Assembly: GCA_023132545.1 (NCBI GenBank)
Contig: JAGLYB010000131.1
Location: 1 to 7,993, forward strand
Reading direction: 5' to 3'
DNA: 7,993 nucleotides
Source: Candidatus Bipolaricaulota bacterium
Lineage (GTDB): Bacteria > Bipolaricaulota > Bipolaricaulia > UBA7950 > UBA9294
Numbering within the stretch: position 1 is the stretch's first letter; each line of letters opens with the position of its first letter. The translations under genes and the position numbers were made by a program. Of the stretch, positions 1 to 6,101 are shown in pieces. Below the pieces are notes generated by a model, which searched no databases, was not told the DNA's origin, and saw nothing but the letters and a program-made list of their open reading frames with translations.

Positions 1-4
1 ACTA

Positions 5-910
5 GTGAAACCGGTAATCGGCGGACAAGCCATTATCGAGGGTGTTATGATGCAGAACGGCGACCGAATAGCGGTCGCCGTTCGTCGTCAATCTGACGGG
101 GAGATCCTCGTCCAACCCTTGCCAGCCAGGTTCAGATTCAAGAAGCTGGGACAAATCCCCTTTCTTCGCGGGTTGTTCCGTCTCTATGACATGATGTCGT
201 TGGGATTGCGCGCCTTGAATCTGTCCACGCAGCTGGCATTCCCCGAAGACGAGCAGATGGGTAAAGGTGGCACATTCATCACGTTTACCATCGCGATCGT
301 GGTCGCTATCGGTGCATTCATGGTGCTTCCGCTCTATCTCACCCACATCATTCCCGGCCTGCGACTGGAAAACTCGGTCTTATTCAATCTGGTCGAAGGC
401 TTGATTCGCATGAGCTTCTTCTTCGTCTATTTATTGTTGATTTCCAGAATGAAGGACATCCATCGCGTCTTCCAGTATCACGGCGCAGAGCATAAAGTTG
501 TCTATGCCTACGAGGCAGATGAAGAACTGACCGTAGAGAACGCGCAGAAACATACAACACTACATCCTCGCTGCGGAACAGCCTTCTTGATGACGGTGTT
601 CATCATCGCCATTGTGGTCTTCTCACTCGTAGGACAACCAACTCTGTGGGTGAAGATGCTGTCCCGACTGCTGTTGCTGCCCATTGTAGCCGGAGTGTCG
701 TACGAAGTGCTTCGATTTAGCGGCAGAAATTACAATCTCTGGTGGGTTCGCACCTTAGCTCAACCCGGCCTGTGGTTGCAAAAACTGACGACAGCAGAGC
801 CTGATGACGATATGGTCGAAGTGGCTATCGCATCCATGAAACGAGTATTGGATCCCGAACAGCCAGTGGATGATGCCCCAAGCGATACCGCTGTTACAGA
901 AGAAGTCTAG
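5..910 (+). CDS. DUF1385 (YqhQ-family) integral membrane protein
   Basis: A 301-residue protein of the DUF1385/YqhQ family, whose biochemical role is not established. The N-terminal block GGQAIIEGVMM (residues 6-16) is the family hallmark. Two more conserved blocks, HGAEHK (159-164) and HPRCGT (187-192), supply His, Glu and Cys residues of the kind that suggest a metal site; that last point is inference. Hydrophobic segments at about 91-112, 133-147, 194-209 and 219-233 make it a polytopic inner-membrane protein. The tail after residue 265 is acidic and probably cytoplasmic. The start used is a GTG at position 5, only two residues before the conserved block. The reading frame is open to the window edge, so the true start could lie a few codons upstream. 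No clear hairpin-plus-T-tract terminator follows. In other bacteria this gene often sits near rpmE or prfA; neither is visible here. Confidence 0.9.
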   Translation: MKPVIGGQAIIEGVMMQNGDRIAVAVRRQSDGEILVQPLPARFRFKKLGQIPFLRGLFRLYDMMSLGLRALNLSTQLAFPEDEQMGKGGTFITFTIAIVVAIGAFMVLPLYLTHIIPGLRLENSVLFNLVEGLIRMSFFFVYLLLISRMKDIHRVFQYHGAEHKVVYAYEADEELTVENAQKHTTLHPRCGTAFLMTVFIIAIVVFSLVGQPTLWVKMLSRLLLLPIVAGVSYEVLRFSGRNYNLWWVRTLAQPGLWLQKLTTAEPDDDMVEVAIASMKRVLDPEQPVDDAPSDTAVTEEV

Positions 911-1055
911 ACAGACACGTGCTGTAGTCCTCGTCTGACTTCCCAACCACTATCTGAGAGGATTCAGTCGCTGCTTATTCGGACTCCAGCCCCCTCTATC
1001 TCTTCCTCTCTCTTGCCGAGAAGAACTTGGCGCGAGCGTGTAACCATGCGAGCAC

Positions 1056-1084
1056 GTCACACACAGGCGGAAGTATGTTATAAT
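1056..1084 (+). promoter_or_regulatory. Extended -10 promoter of the zinc-ribbon gene (leaderless geometry)
   Basis: A perfect TATAAT at 1079-1084 is preceded by TGT, giving the extended -10 pattern TGnTATAAT. A -35-like GTCACA (4 of 6 matches to TTGACA) lies at 1056-1061 with a 17-base spacer. The expected transcription start, about seven bases after the hexamer, is 1091-1092. This coincides with the ATG chosen for the next gene, so the mRNA would have essentially no leader. Prediction from sequence only. Confidence 0.55.
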
Positions 1085-1091
1085 GCATCCC

Positions 1092-1406
1092 ATGAGCAAT
1101 GAGCGACGACCCTTACGCCAACTGAAGCAATTCGAACGACTCCGAGTACGATTTGGGCGATGTCCAACCTGCCGGGGAAAACTGGCTTCTGTCACCCACG
1201 AGGATGTGGCAAGTTGGCACAACAATCCGGCAGGAGGCGGGAAGGTGTTCTGTGGGCCTACCGGCGTCAGGCACGGCAGAATGTTGAGGGGAAACATCAC
1301 GAAGTTGAGCCATCGAAAGATCCCGCATTGTCCTGAATGCCAGCACACGTTCATCCACGGTTGGATTTACCCCGTCGGGGAGCAGGAACCCGGGAACGCC
1401 AAATAG
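1092..1406 (+). CDS. Small zinc-ribbon-like protein with two CxxC knuckles
   Basis: A 104-residue basic protein that I do not recognise as a named family. It has two cysteine knuckles, CPTC (residues 24-27) and CPEC (80-83), about 52 residues apart, and a single Cys at 54. Paired CPxC knuckles followed by a hydrophobic or aromatic residue are typical of zinc ribbons and rubredoxin-like folds, so a structural Zn2+ site is likely. The stretch before the first knuckle is rich in Arg and Lys, which would suit nucleic-acid contact; that is inference. No membrane segment or signal peptide is visible. The ATG at 1092 is preferred because it falls at the predicted transcription start. An in-frame ATG at 1083 lies inside the -10 hexamer; it has a purine-rich GGCGGAAG at 1066-1073 as a possible ribosome site, and would add three residues. 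The gene is monocistronic and convergent with tsaD. Confidence 0.6.
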   Translation: MSNERRPLRQLKQFERLRVRFGRCPTCRGKLASVTHEDVASWHNNPAGGGKVFCGPTGVRHGRMLRGNITKLSHRKIPHCPECQHTFIHGWIYPVGEQEPGNAK

Positions 1407-1432
1407 AGACTGCCTTCTTACGGGAACAGTCT
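1407..1432. terminator. Possible weak hairpin between convergent genes
   Basis: AGACTG at 1407-1412 pairs with CAGTCT at 1427-1432. An inner TTC/GAA (1415-1417 with 1424-1426) can extend the stem past a CC bulge. It starts immediately after the stop of the zinc-ribbon gene and lies 17 bases beyond the tsaD stop, where a shared terminator would be expected. Neither side has a real T-tract, so intrinsic termination is doubtful. Confidence 0.25.
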
Positions 1433-1448
1433 AAAGAACCTGCTGTAA

Positions 1449-2480
1449 TTACTCGTTTGACTTCCCCAGTCCCAATCCCAGAGATGGGTCTGGTTTGAGT
1501 GAGAGTGGATGAGATTCACCAAGATGCAGGAAGCGAAAAGCGCCCACAGCCGCGATCATGGCGGCATTGTCCGTACACAGTGAACGCTTCGGAAACGAAA
1601 CCTCGACACCCCGTTCGACTCCAGCTTCAGCCAAAGCCTTACGCAGATGTGCGTTGGCGGCCACGCCGCCCGTGACAACCAGTCGTTTGCGATGAAACCG
1701 ACGAGCTGCCTCGATCGACTTCTTAGTCAGAACCTCGACAACGCTCGCCAAGACAGACGCAGCAATGTCCTCCTGCCGCTCGCGTGGATTCTTCCTGAGG
1801 TGATAGACGACGGATGTCTTGAGTCCTGAGAAGCTGAAATCGAATCCAGGCGACCCGATCATTGGACGAGGGAAGCGAACAGTCTTGGGATCGCCAAGTG
1901 TGGCCAGTCGATCGATTTCCGCGCCGGCTGGATATCCGATTCCCATCATCTTTCCGATCTTGTCGAGTGCCTCACCGGCGGCGTCGTCGACCGTCATGCC
2001 AACCAGTTGGTACGTCCCGTATCGCGGTACGTCAATGAGAGACGTATGGCCTCCCGAAACCACCAAGGCCATGAATGGAGGTTCGACATCCGGCTGTGTG
2101 ATGCGATGGGCGAACACGTGACCTTCCAGGTGATTGACCCCGATGAAGGGAACTCCGAGCCCGTACGCCAATCCCTTACCATGCGTCAGTCCAACCAGCA
2201 AAGGTCCGACAAGGCCGGGGCCATAGGTCGCAGAGATCAGAGAGAGTTCCTGTAGGCACAGTCCGCGCGTCTGCATGGCTTCTTGAACCAGATACGGCAG
2301 CTTGACCACATGATTGCGTGAAGCAACCTCGGGCACAACGCCTCCGTACTTGGCATGAAGATCCACTTGTGAATAGACAGAGTTGATGAGAACGTCATGC
2401 TCACCACGCAACACGGCAACTGACGTTTCATCACATGATGTCTCGATACCCAAGGTCAGAAACTCAGTCGTGCTGCTCAT
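1449..2480 (-). CDS. tsaD: tRNA N6-threonylcarbamoyladenosine (t6A) synthase subunit TsaD
   Basis: TsaD transfers the threonylcarbamoyl group from threonylcarbamoyl-AMP to A37 of ANN-decoding tRNAs, together with TsaB and TsaE, in the cytoplasm. The 343-residue product has the normal family length. It begins with the ASKHA-fold motif GIETSCDETSVAV. The metal-binding HLEGH (His117 and His121) is present, as are the nucleotide-site signatures VVSGGHT (141-147), DDAAGEALDK (165-174) and GGVAANAHLR (271-280). The late metal-ligand Asp304 sits in CTDNAA. The start chosen is the ATG at 2480, whose ATGA overlaps the hpt stop. A GGAG eight bases upstream, inside hpt, can serve as ribosome site. A GTG at 2489 would add three residues but lacks this geometry. 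Expression should be coupled to hpt. No tsaB, tsaE or rimI gene is in view. Confidence 0.96.
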   Translation of the reverse strand: MSSTTEFLTLGIETSCDETSVAVLRGEHDVLINSVYSQVDLHAKYGGVVPEVASRNHVVKLPYLVQEAMQTRGLCLQELSLISATYGPGLVGPLLVGLTHGKGLAYGLGVPFIGVNHLEGHVFAHRITQPDVEPPFMALVVSGGHTSLIDVPRYGTYQLVGMTVDDAAGEALDKIGKMMGIGYPAGAEIDRLATLGDPKTVRFPRPMIGSPGFDFSFSGLKTSVVYHLRKNPRERQEDIAASVLASVVEVLTKKSIEAARRFHRKRLVVTGGVAANAHLRKALAEAGVERGVEVSFPKRSLCTDNAAMIAAVGAFRFLHLGESHPLSLKPDPSLGLGLGKSNE

Positions 2481-3055
2481 CCGATCCACTCCGTTTTCAA
2501 AACGCCAATGTAGGGGAGATTGCGATAGAGTTCAGCATAGTCCATTCCATAACCTACGATGAACTCGTCCTCTTCCAAGGCAAACCCCGTGTAGTCGATA
2601 GTCGTCGGGGTTTCCCGGCGAGCCACCTTGTCTACCAGCGTGCAAACGCGAAATGAGGCCGGATTACGAGCGGTGAAGCTACGGCGTAGGTATTCGATGG
2701 TGTAGCCGGTATCGATAATGTCCTCGACCAACAGGACGTCCCGGCCTTCGATCGGTTTCTCCAGGTCCTTCACCAATCGAACGGCCCCAGGTGCTGTTCC
2801 GTTGCCGTATGAAGAGACGCTGATCAAATCATATTCAACTGGAATCGGGAAACGCCGTGCCAGGTCGGCCAGGAATACGAGGGCCCCGCGAAGAACGCCG
2901 ACGAGTAACAGCGGACGGTCTTTCGGATCCTTGGCGAATCCGTTCTGCGTGTAATCTGTCGTGATCTGCGCGGCGATTACCTTCACCCGCTGCAGAATTT
3001 CCTCTTTGGGAAAGAGAATCTTGGCCATCCGATCTTCGAACTGGGGCGAATCCAT
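2477..3055 (-). CDS. hpt: Hypoxanthine phosphoribosyltransferase
   Basis: A cytoplasmic purine-salvage enzyme that makes IMP or GMP from hypoxanthine or guanine and PRPP. The 192-residue protein carries the full type I phosphoribosyltransferase set. This comprises GVLRGA (residues 53-58), the flexible-loop VSSYGNGT (80-87), the PRPP-binding VLLVEDIIDTG (107-117), VDK (141-143, the purine-contacting Lys) and the closing DEFIVGYGMDYAELYRNLP (163-181). The ATG at 3055 is supported by GGAGG four to five bases upstream. The same frame stays open upstream to about 3238, but those codons show no family similarity and cross the promoter, so they are discarded. A later Met at 3028 has no ribosome site. 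The start overlaps the stop of an upstream 49-codon ORF (TAATG), and the stop overlaps the tsaD start (ATGA). A compact, translationally coupled operon is inferred. Confidence 0.95.
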   Translation of the reverse strand: MDSPQFEDRMAKILFPKEEILQRVKVIAAQITTDYTQNGFAKDPKDRPLLLVGVLRGALVFLADLARRFPIPVEYDLISVSSYGNGTAPGAVRLVKDLEKPIEGRDVLLVEDIIDTGYTIEYLRRSFTARNPASFRVCTLVDKVARRETPTTIDYTGFALEEDEFIVGYGMDYAELYRNLPYIGVLKTEWIG

Positions 3056-3204
3056 TATTCCTCCAGACTGCGAACGGCGGAATTTGATTTGAGGGCATCC
3101 AAACAAGTCTTGATGCCTGCGTTGATCGCCAGTGTTGTCACCTTCACGAGCCCTGCCCCCTGTGAGCAAAGGATCAATGCCAACAACCGCTTGGCTATTG
3201 GCAT
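3055..3204 (-). CDS. Proposed 49-aa leader ORF coupled to hpt
   Basis: An unrecognised ORF of 49 codons in the leader of hpt-tsaD. It begins MPIAKRLLALIL and ends AVRSLEE. Its TAA stop shares one base with the hpt ATG (TAATG), and the hpt ribosome site lies within its last codons. Its ATG at 3204 is eight bases downstream of a perfect extended -10 hexamer, so the message would be leaderless or have a two-base leader; there is no ribosome site. I read all 49 codons and found no in-frame stop. Composition is Leu/Ala-rich with two Cys, a mildly hydrophobic N-terminus and no obvious domain. It could be a real small protein, a leader peptide that meters hpt-tsaD translation, or a chance ORF. The two overlap-type junctions in a row favour translation. 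Confidence 0.45.
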   Translation of the reverse strand: MPIAKRLLALILCSQGAGLVKVTTLAINAGIKTCLDALKSNSAVRSLEE

Positions 3205-3205
3205 T
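3176..3205. promoter_or_regulatory. 8-bp inverted repeat at the hpt operon transcription start
   Basis: AATGCCAA at 3176-3183 is the exact reverse complement of TTGGCATT at 3198-3205, with 14 bases between. On the minus strand an inner CAA/TTG can stack on the stem. The dyad begins at the predicted +1 (about 3206) and contains the ATG of the 49-aa ORF. It could be an operator for a repressor, or a 5'-end hairpin that masks or protects a leaderless start. Confidence 0.4.
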
Positions 3206-3212
3206 TGTCAGG

Positions 3213-3240
3213 ATTATAGCATCCTGCCTTGCAACCACAA
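3213..3240 (-). promoter_or_regulatory. Extended -10 promoter of the hpt-tsaD operon
   Basis: On the minus strand TATAAT (3218-3213) is preceded by TGC, a full TGnTATAAT extended -10. The -35 region is weak: TTGTGG at 3240-3235 with a 16-base spacer matches only the first three bases of the consensus, as is common for extended -10 promoters. Expected transcription start is about 3206. It lies just after copA, so hpt-tsaD need not depend on copper-gene transcription. Confidence 0.55.
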
Positions 3241-3265
3241 CTAATGAAGAATTGAGGCTTTCCCA

Positions 3266-5767
3266 CTATGAGGAAATTCGGGATTGAAGCAAGCGCTTCT
3301 GTCGCCGCAGACGGTTGGCATTGGTCACCACATTGATCGAAGAGAAGGCCATCGCCGCCTCTGCAATGAGAGGATGCAGAAGACCGAGCATAGCGAATGG
3401 AATGGCAACTACATTGTAAAAGAAGGCCCAGAACAGATTCTGCCTGATTTTCCGGAAGGTGGCTTTGGACAGCAAGATCGCGCGAACTAAAGCTTCGAGA
3501 TCTCCTGAAACCACGGTAACATCTGCCGCCTCGATAGCGACGTCAGTCCCAGTTCCAACCGCGACTCCCACATCCGCCGCCCTGAGAGCGGGAGCATCGT
3601 TGATTCCATCTCCCACCATGATCACACGATCACCACTCGCTTGGAGCGCCCGAATGGCCTTAAGCTTGCCGGACGGACGGACTTCCGAGATGACCTGCTC
3701 TATGCCAACAGACGCAGCGACAGCCTGTGCCGTAGCTTGACTGTCTCCTGTCAGCATCACCGTGTTTATTCCAAGCCGATGGAGGCTGGCAACAGCGCCA
3801 CGCGCACTCGGCTTGATTCGATCGGCAATGGCTATGATTCCTGCTAAGCGTGCCTCCCCAAGAGCAATCCCGATAACGGTTTTCGCCTGACTGGACAGCT
3901 CATCCCACACAGATCCCAACGGGTCAGTGTCAATCCCCGATTCCTCTAGCCAGATGCGAGTCCCGGCAATGATCGACATCCCGGCAATCACGCCACGGAT
4001 GCCCTTTCCAGGCATGGCCTCGAATTCGGACACATCCGCCAAAGGAATTCCTCGATCATGGCATTCCTCGACAATCGCACGACCGATTGGGTGCTCGGAA
4101 CCGGTTTCCAGGCCTCCGGCAATCCGAAGGAGCTCGTCCTGAGAACCATCTGCTGGATGGATGTCGGTCACGCCCGGTTTGCCCTCAGTTAACGTCCCCG
4201 TCTTGTCAAAGACAACGGTCTTTACCTGCTGAAGCGTCTGGATCGCTTCACCTGATCGGTAAAGGATGCCCAATTCACTCCCCACTCCAGTTCCCACCAT
4301 CAGGGCTGTCGGAGTTGCCAATCCCAATGCACATGGGCAGGCAATCACGAGTACGGCAATGGCTGCATACAAGGCACGAGATAGAGGGCTTAGCCCTTCT
4401 GTCACCCAAGGCAGGAACTGCCCCGCCCAGTCATATGCCTGCCCCAGGCTTCCGGGAGCCACTAACCAAAGAACGAAGACAAGCGCCGCCAACACCAAGA
4501 TCACAGGCACGAAAACCCGCGTTACACGATCAGCAAATGCTTGGATAGGCACCTTGGTCATCTGCACTTCCTCCATCATGCGGACAATCTGGGAGAGGAA
4601 TGTGCTTTCCCCGATTTCGGTCGCCTTCACATGCAAGAGCCCACGTCCGTTGATGGTGGCACCGATAACGGGTTCGCCCTCGGCCCGCTTCACTGGAACG
4701 GATTCTCCAGTAACCAAGGATTCATCAATGTAGCTGACCCCTTGAACGACAATGCCATCCGTAGGGAGTTTTTCTCCCGGGCGAACAATCATGACGTCAC
4801 CGACGGCAAGCTGCTGAACCGTGACTTTGACTTCCTCGCCATCGCGAAGCACGCGAGCTGTTTTCGCTCCCAGCGTGAGAAGTCGGTGAATGGCTCGGGA
4901 AGCCCTGCCCTTTGCTGTGGCTTCAATCCATCGTCCAGTAAGGTGAATGGCCAGGATCATTGTTGACACACCCGCGTAGTCAAAAATCGTCGGGAGCCAG
5001 CCTAGGATTCCCAGGATGGCGAGAATTCCCGTTCCAAAGGAGACGGTTACACCGAGAGCGATCAACGTGTCCATGTTGGGCGATCGATGTCCCAGAGCCC
5101 TGAATCCTACTCGTAGCGTAGGACCGCCAACCATGAACAGCGGGAAGGCCGCCAGAGCGATCATGACAATGTGAAAACCGAGCGGCGTGGGCCACATCAA
5201 GTTGAAGAACATCTCGGGAATCATCCATCCCATGATGGGAAGCGCGAAGAACCAGGCGAGTCGCATTCGTCGAGCCGCGTCTTGCAGGTTCTGCTCGTCT
5301 CGCTCAACAATTTCGCTGTCAGCGATTCGACGGGACGATGTGACTTCTCCTGCTTCGAATCCAGCCGATTGAATGGCATGAACTAGAGCAGATTCTTCGA
5401 TATCGGAATCCGCCTTCACACTGGCTCGCCCGATAGAGAGATTCACGACTGCAGACTGAACACCGGGAACGCCCTGCAACGCACGCTCAACCGCCCCCGC
5501 GCAAGAAGCACACGTCATTCCATTCACAACAATCTGAACGGTGTTGCTTTCTCCCTTGGCTGAGGCACTGTAGCCGGCATCCTGTATGGCTTGGGCCAGT
5601 GTTTCGAATGACACAGAACCGTCGTGCGTAATGGAAGCGCTTTCTCCCAGCAGATTAACAGATGCGTTCTCAACGCCGGGAATGGCCTTCAAGGCGCGCT
5701 CAACAGATTGAGCGCAGGAAGCACAATGCATCCCGTCGATTCTTAGGTCCTGCTCATTCGCGCTCAT
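3266..5767 (-). CDS. copA: Cu+-exporting P1B-1-type ATPase CopA
   Basis: An inner-membrane pump that uses ATP to export Cu+ from the cytoplasm. The 833 residues hold two N-terminal heavy-metal domains, GMHCASC (Cys15, Cys18) and GMTCASC (Cys86, Cys89). Next come membrane helices, the actuator motif TGES (353-356) and the transport motif CPC (477-479) in helix 6. The phosphorylation site is DKTGT (Asp521); the nucleotide-domain HP (559-560) and hinge GDGINDAP (719-726) follow. The last two helices match the Cu+ signatures: NX6YNX4P (Asn777, Tyr784-Asn785, Pro790) and MX2SSX5N (Met807, Ser809-Ser810, Asn816). This assigns Cu+/Ag+ rather than Zn2+/Cd2+ as substrate. The ATG at 5767 follows AAAGGAG with a good spacing. 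All catalytic residues are intact. Upstream lie its own promoter candidate and a terminator that separates it from the small peptide gene. No copper sensor or CopZ gene is in view. Confidence 0.97.
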   Translation of the reverse strand: MSANEQDLRIDGMHCASCAQSVERALKAIPGVENASVNLLGESASITHDGSVSFETLAQAIQDAGYSASAKGESNTVQIVVNGMTCASCAGAVERALQGVPGVQSAVVNLSIGRASVKADSDIEESALVHAIQSAGFEAGEVTSSRRIADSEIVERDEQNLQDAARRMRLAWFFALPIMGWMIPEMFFNLMWPTPLGFHIVMIALAAFPLFMVGGPTLRVGFRALGHRSPNMDTLIALGVTVSFGTGILAILGILGWLPTIFDYAGVSTMILAIHLTGRWIEATAKGRASRAIHRLLTLGAKTARVLRDGEEVKVTVQQLAVGDVMIVRPGEKLPTDGIVVQGVSYIDESLVTGESVPVKRAEGEPVIGATINGRGLLHVKATEIGESTFLSQIVRMMEEVQMTKVPIQAFADRVTRVFVPVILVLAALVFVLWLVAPGSLGQAYDWAGQFLPWVTEGLSPLSRALYAAIAVLVIACPCALGLATPTALMVGTGVGSELGILYRSGEAIQTLQQVKTVVFDKTGTLTEGKPGVTDIHPADGSQDELLRIAGGLETGSEHPIGRAIVEECHDRGIPLADVSEFEAMPGKGIRGVIAGMSIIAGTRIWLEESGIDTDPLGSVWDELSSQAKTVIGIALGEARLAGIIAIADRIKPSARGAVASLHRLGINTVMLTGDSQATAQAVAASVGIEQVISEVRPSGKLKAIRALQASGDRVIMVGDGINDAPALRAADVGVAVGTGTDVAIEAADVTVVSGDLEALVRAILLSKATFRKIRQNLFWAFFYNVVAIPFAMLGLLHPLIAEAAMAFSSINVVTNANRLRRQKRLLQSRISS

Positions 5768-5790
5768 CCGATCTCCTTTAATTCTCAGGG

Positions 5791-5814
5791 AATTCGGATG
5801 TTACCGTGCGAATT
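5791..5814. promoter_or_regulatory. Candidate operator dyad at the copA promoter
   Basis: AATTCG at 5791-5796 and CGAATT at 5809-5814 form an exact 6-bp inverted repeat with 12 bases between. It overlaps the predicted -10 and transcription start of copA. A further AATTC/GAATT pair (5780-5784 and 5790-5794) adjoins it on the gene side. The position suits a repressor, not a CueR/MerR activator, whose dyad would sit between -35 and -10. The sequence is AT-rich, so chance symmetry is possible. Confidence 0.3.
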
Positions 5815-5840
5815 TGAATTTATCTTGGTTGAGCTGTGAA
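5812..5840 (-). promoter_or_regulatory. Candidate sigma-70 promoter of copA
   Basis: On the minus strand TTCACA (5840-5835, 5 of 6 to TTGACA), a 17-base spacer and TCAAAT (5817-5812, 4 of 6 to TATAAT). Transcription would start near 5805, leaving a leader of about 37 bases that includes the AAAGGAG ribosome site at 5779-5773. It lies directly after the upstream terminator, as expected for a fresh start. Confidence 0.4.
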
Positions 5841-5847
5841 GAAAGGC

Positions 5848-5891
5848 AAAAGAAGAGGCGGAGCCATGCACCCAGCCTAGCTCCGCTCTTC
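5848..5891 (-). terminator. Rho-independent terminator after the small peptide gene
   Basis: On the minus strand GAAGAGCGGAGC (5891-5880) pairs with GCTCCGCCTCTTC (5864-5852). This gives a 12-bp GC-rich stem with a single bulged C and a 15-base loop. It is followed at once by TTTT and then the pyrimidine-rich GCCTTTCTT. It lies 55 bases past the small-peptide stop and about 80 bases before the copA ATG. On the + strand no T-run follows, so it acts in the minus direction only. Confidence 0.75.
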
Positions 5892-5945
5892 CGAAAAACG
5901 CGCTTCTGGCGGATTGCACCACAAACGTATTCTACAAGATTAATC

Positions 5946-6035
5946 CTAGCATACTCCTCCGCACCACCATCCAGCAAATGCGTAGATCCAGAATGCCCAG
6001 AAGAAAGACAGTAGCAACCAAGCTGTAATGCACAT
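5946..6035 (-). CDS. 29-aa Trp/Cys-rich single-pass membrane peptide
   Basis: A very short gene, unrecognised by name. The 29 residues start MCITAW, continue as an unbroken hydrophobic helix (about residues 3-21, with Trp6, Trp13, Trp16 and Tyr18) and end GWWCGGVC with TAG. It has five Trp and three Cys; two of the Cys form a C-x3-C at the C-terminus. There is not one charged residue. Translation evidence is strong: AAGGAGGT at 6048-6041 is a full anti-Shine-Dalgarno match, five bases from the ATG. A promoter candidate precedes it and a hairpin terminator follows, so it looks like a transcript of about 200 bases. It lies between a Zn2+ efflux gene and copA on their strand. A role as a small subunit or regulator of a metal pump, as KdpF is for the Kdp ATPase, is conjecture. 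A chance ORF in a strongly primed leader is the alternative. Confidence 0.65.
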   Translation of the reverse strand: MCITAWLLLSFFWAFWIYAFAGWWCGGVC

Positions 6036-6040
6036 TACGC

Positions 6041-6048
6041 ACCTCCTT
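6041..6048 (-). promoter_or_regulatory. Near-perfect Shine-Dalgarno of the 29-aa peptide
   Basis: AAGGAGGT on the minus strand, eight of eight complementary to the usual 16S rRNA tail, with a five-base spacer to ATG at 6035. It is the strongest ribosome site seen in the window and the main reason to believe the tiny ORF is translated. Confidence 0.8.
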
Positions 6049-6059
6049 GATGCGATGTG

Positions 6060-6088
6060 TTTACACTTCTGATATGAAAAAGTTTCAG
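6060..6088 (-). promoter_or_regulatory. Candidate promoter of the 29-aa peptide gene
   Basis: On the minus strand CTGAAA (6088-6083, 4 of 6 to TTGACA), a 17-base spacer and TGTAAA (6065-6060, 4 of 6 to TATAAT). Start of transcription would be near 6053, giving a leader of about 18 bases that keeps the Shine-Dalgarno. Both boxes are imperfect; read-through from the CDF gene, which ends at 6102, is the alternative. Confidence 0.35.
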
Positions 6089-6101
6089 CGAAATGCGTTT
6101 C

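Noticed and set aside
990..1031. Pyrimidine tract (990-1014) and GCCGAG/CTTGGC hairpin (1015-1031) in the 911-1078 gap
   Set aside because: No T-tract after the hairpin and no known element matched. It could be a weak DUF1385 terminator but cannot be supported.
950..1354. Minus-strand ORF of 134 codons opposite the zinc-ribbon gene
   Set aside because: No ribosome site or family signature, and it overlaps the + strand gene that has a promoter and ordered CxxC knuckles. It reads as a shadow.
3056..3238. N-terminal extension of Hpt in the same frame
   Set aside because: It crosses the TATAAT hexamer, lacks family similarity, and the ATG at 3055 has GGAGG.
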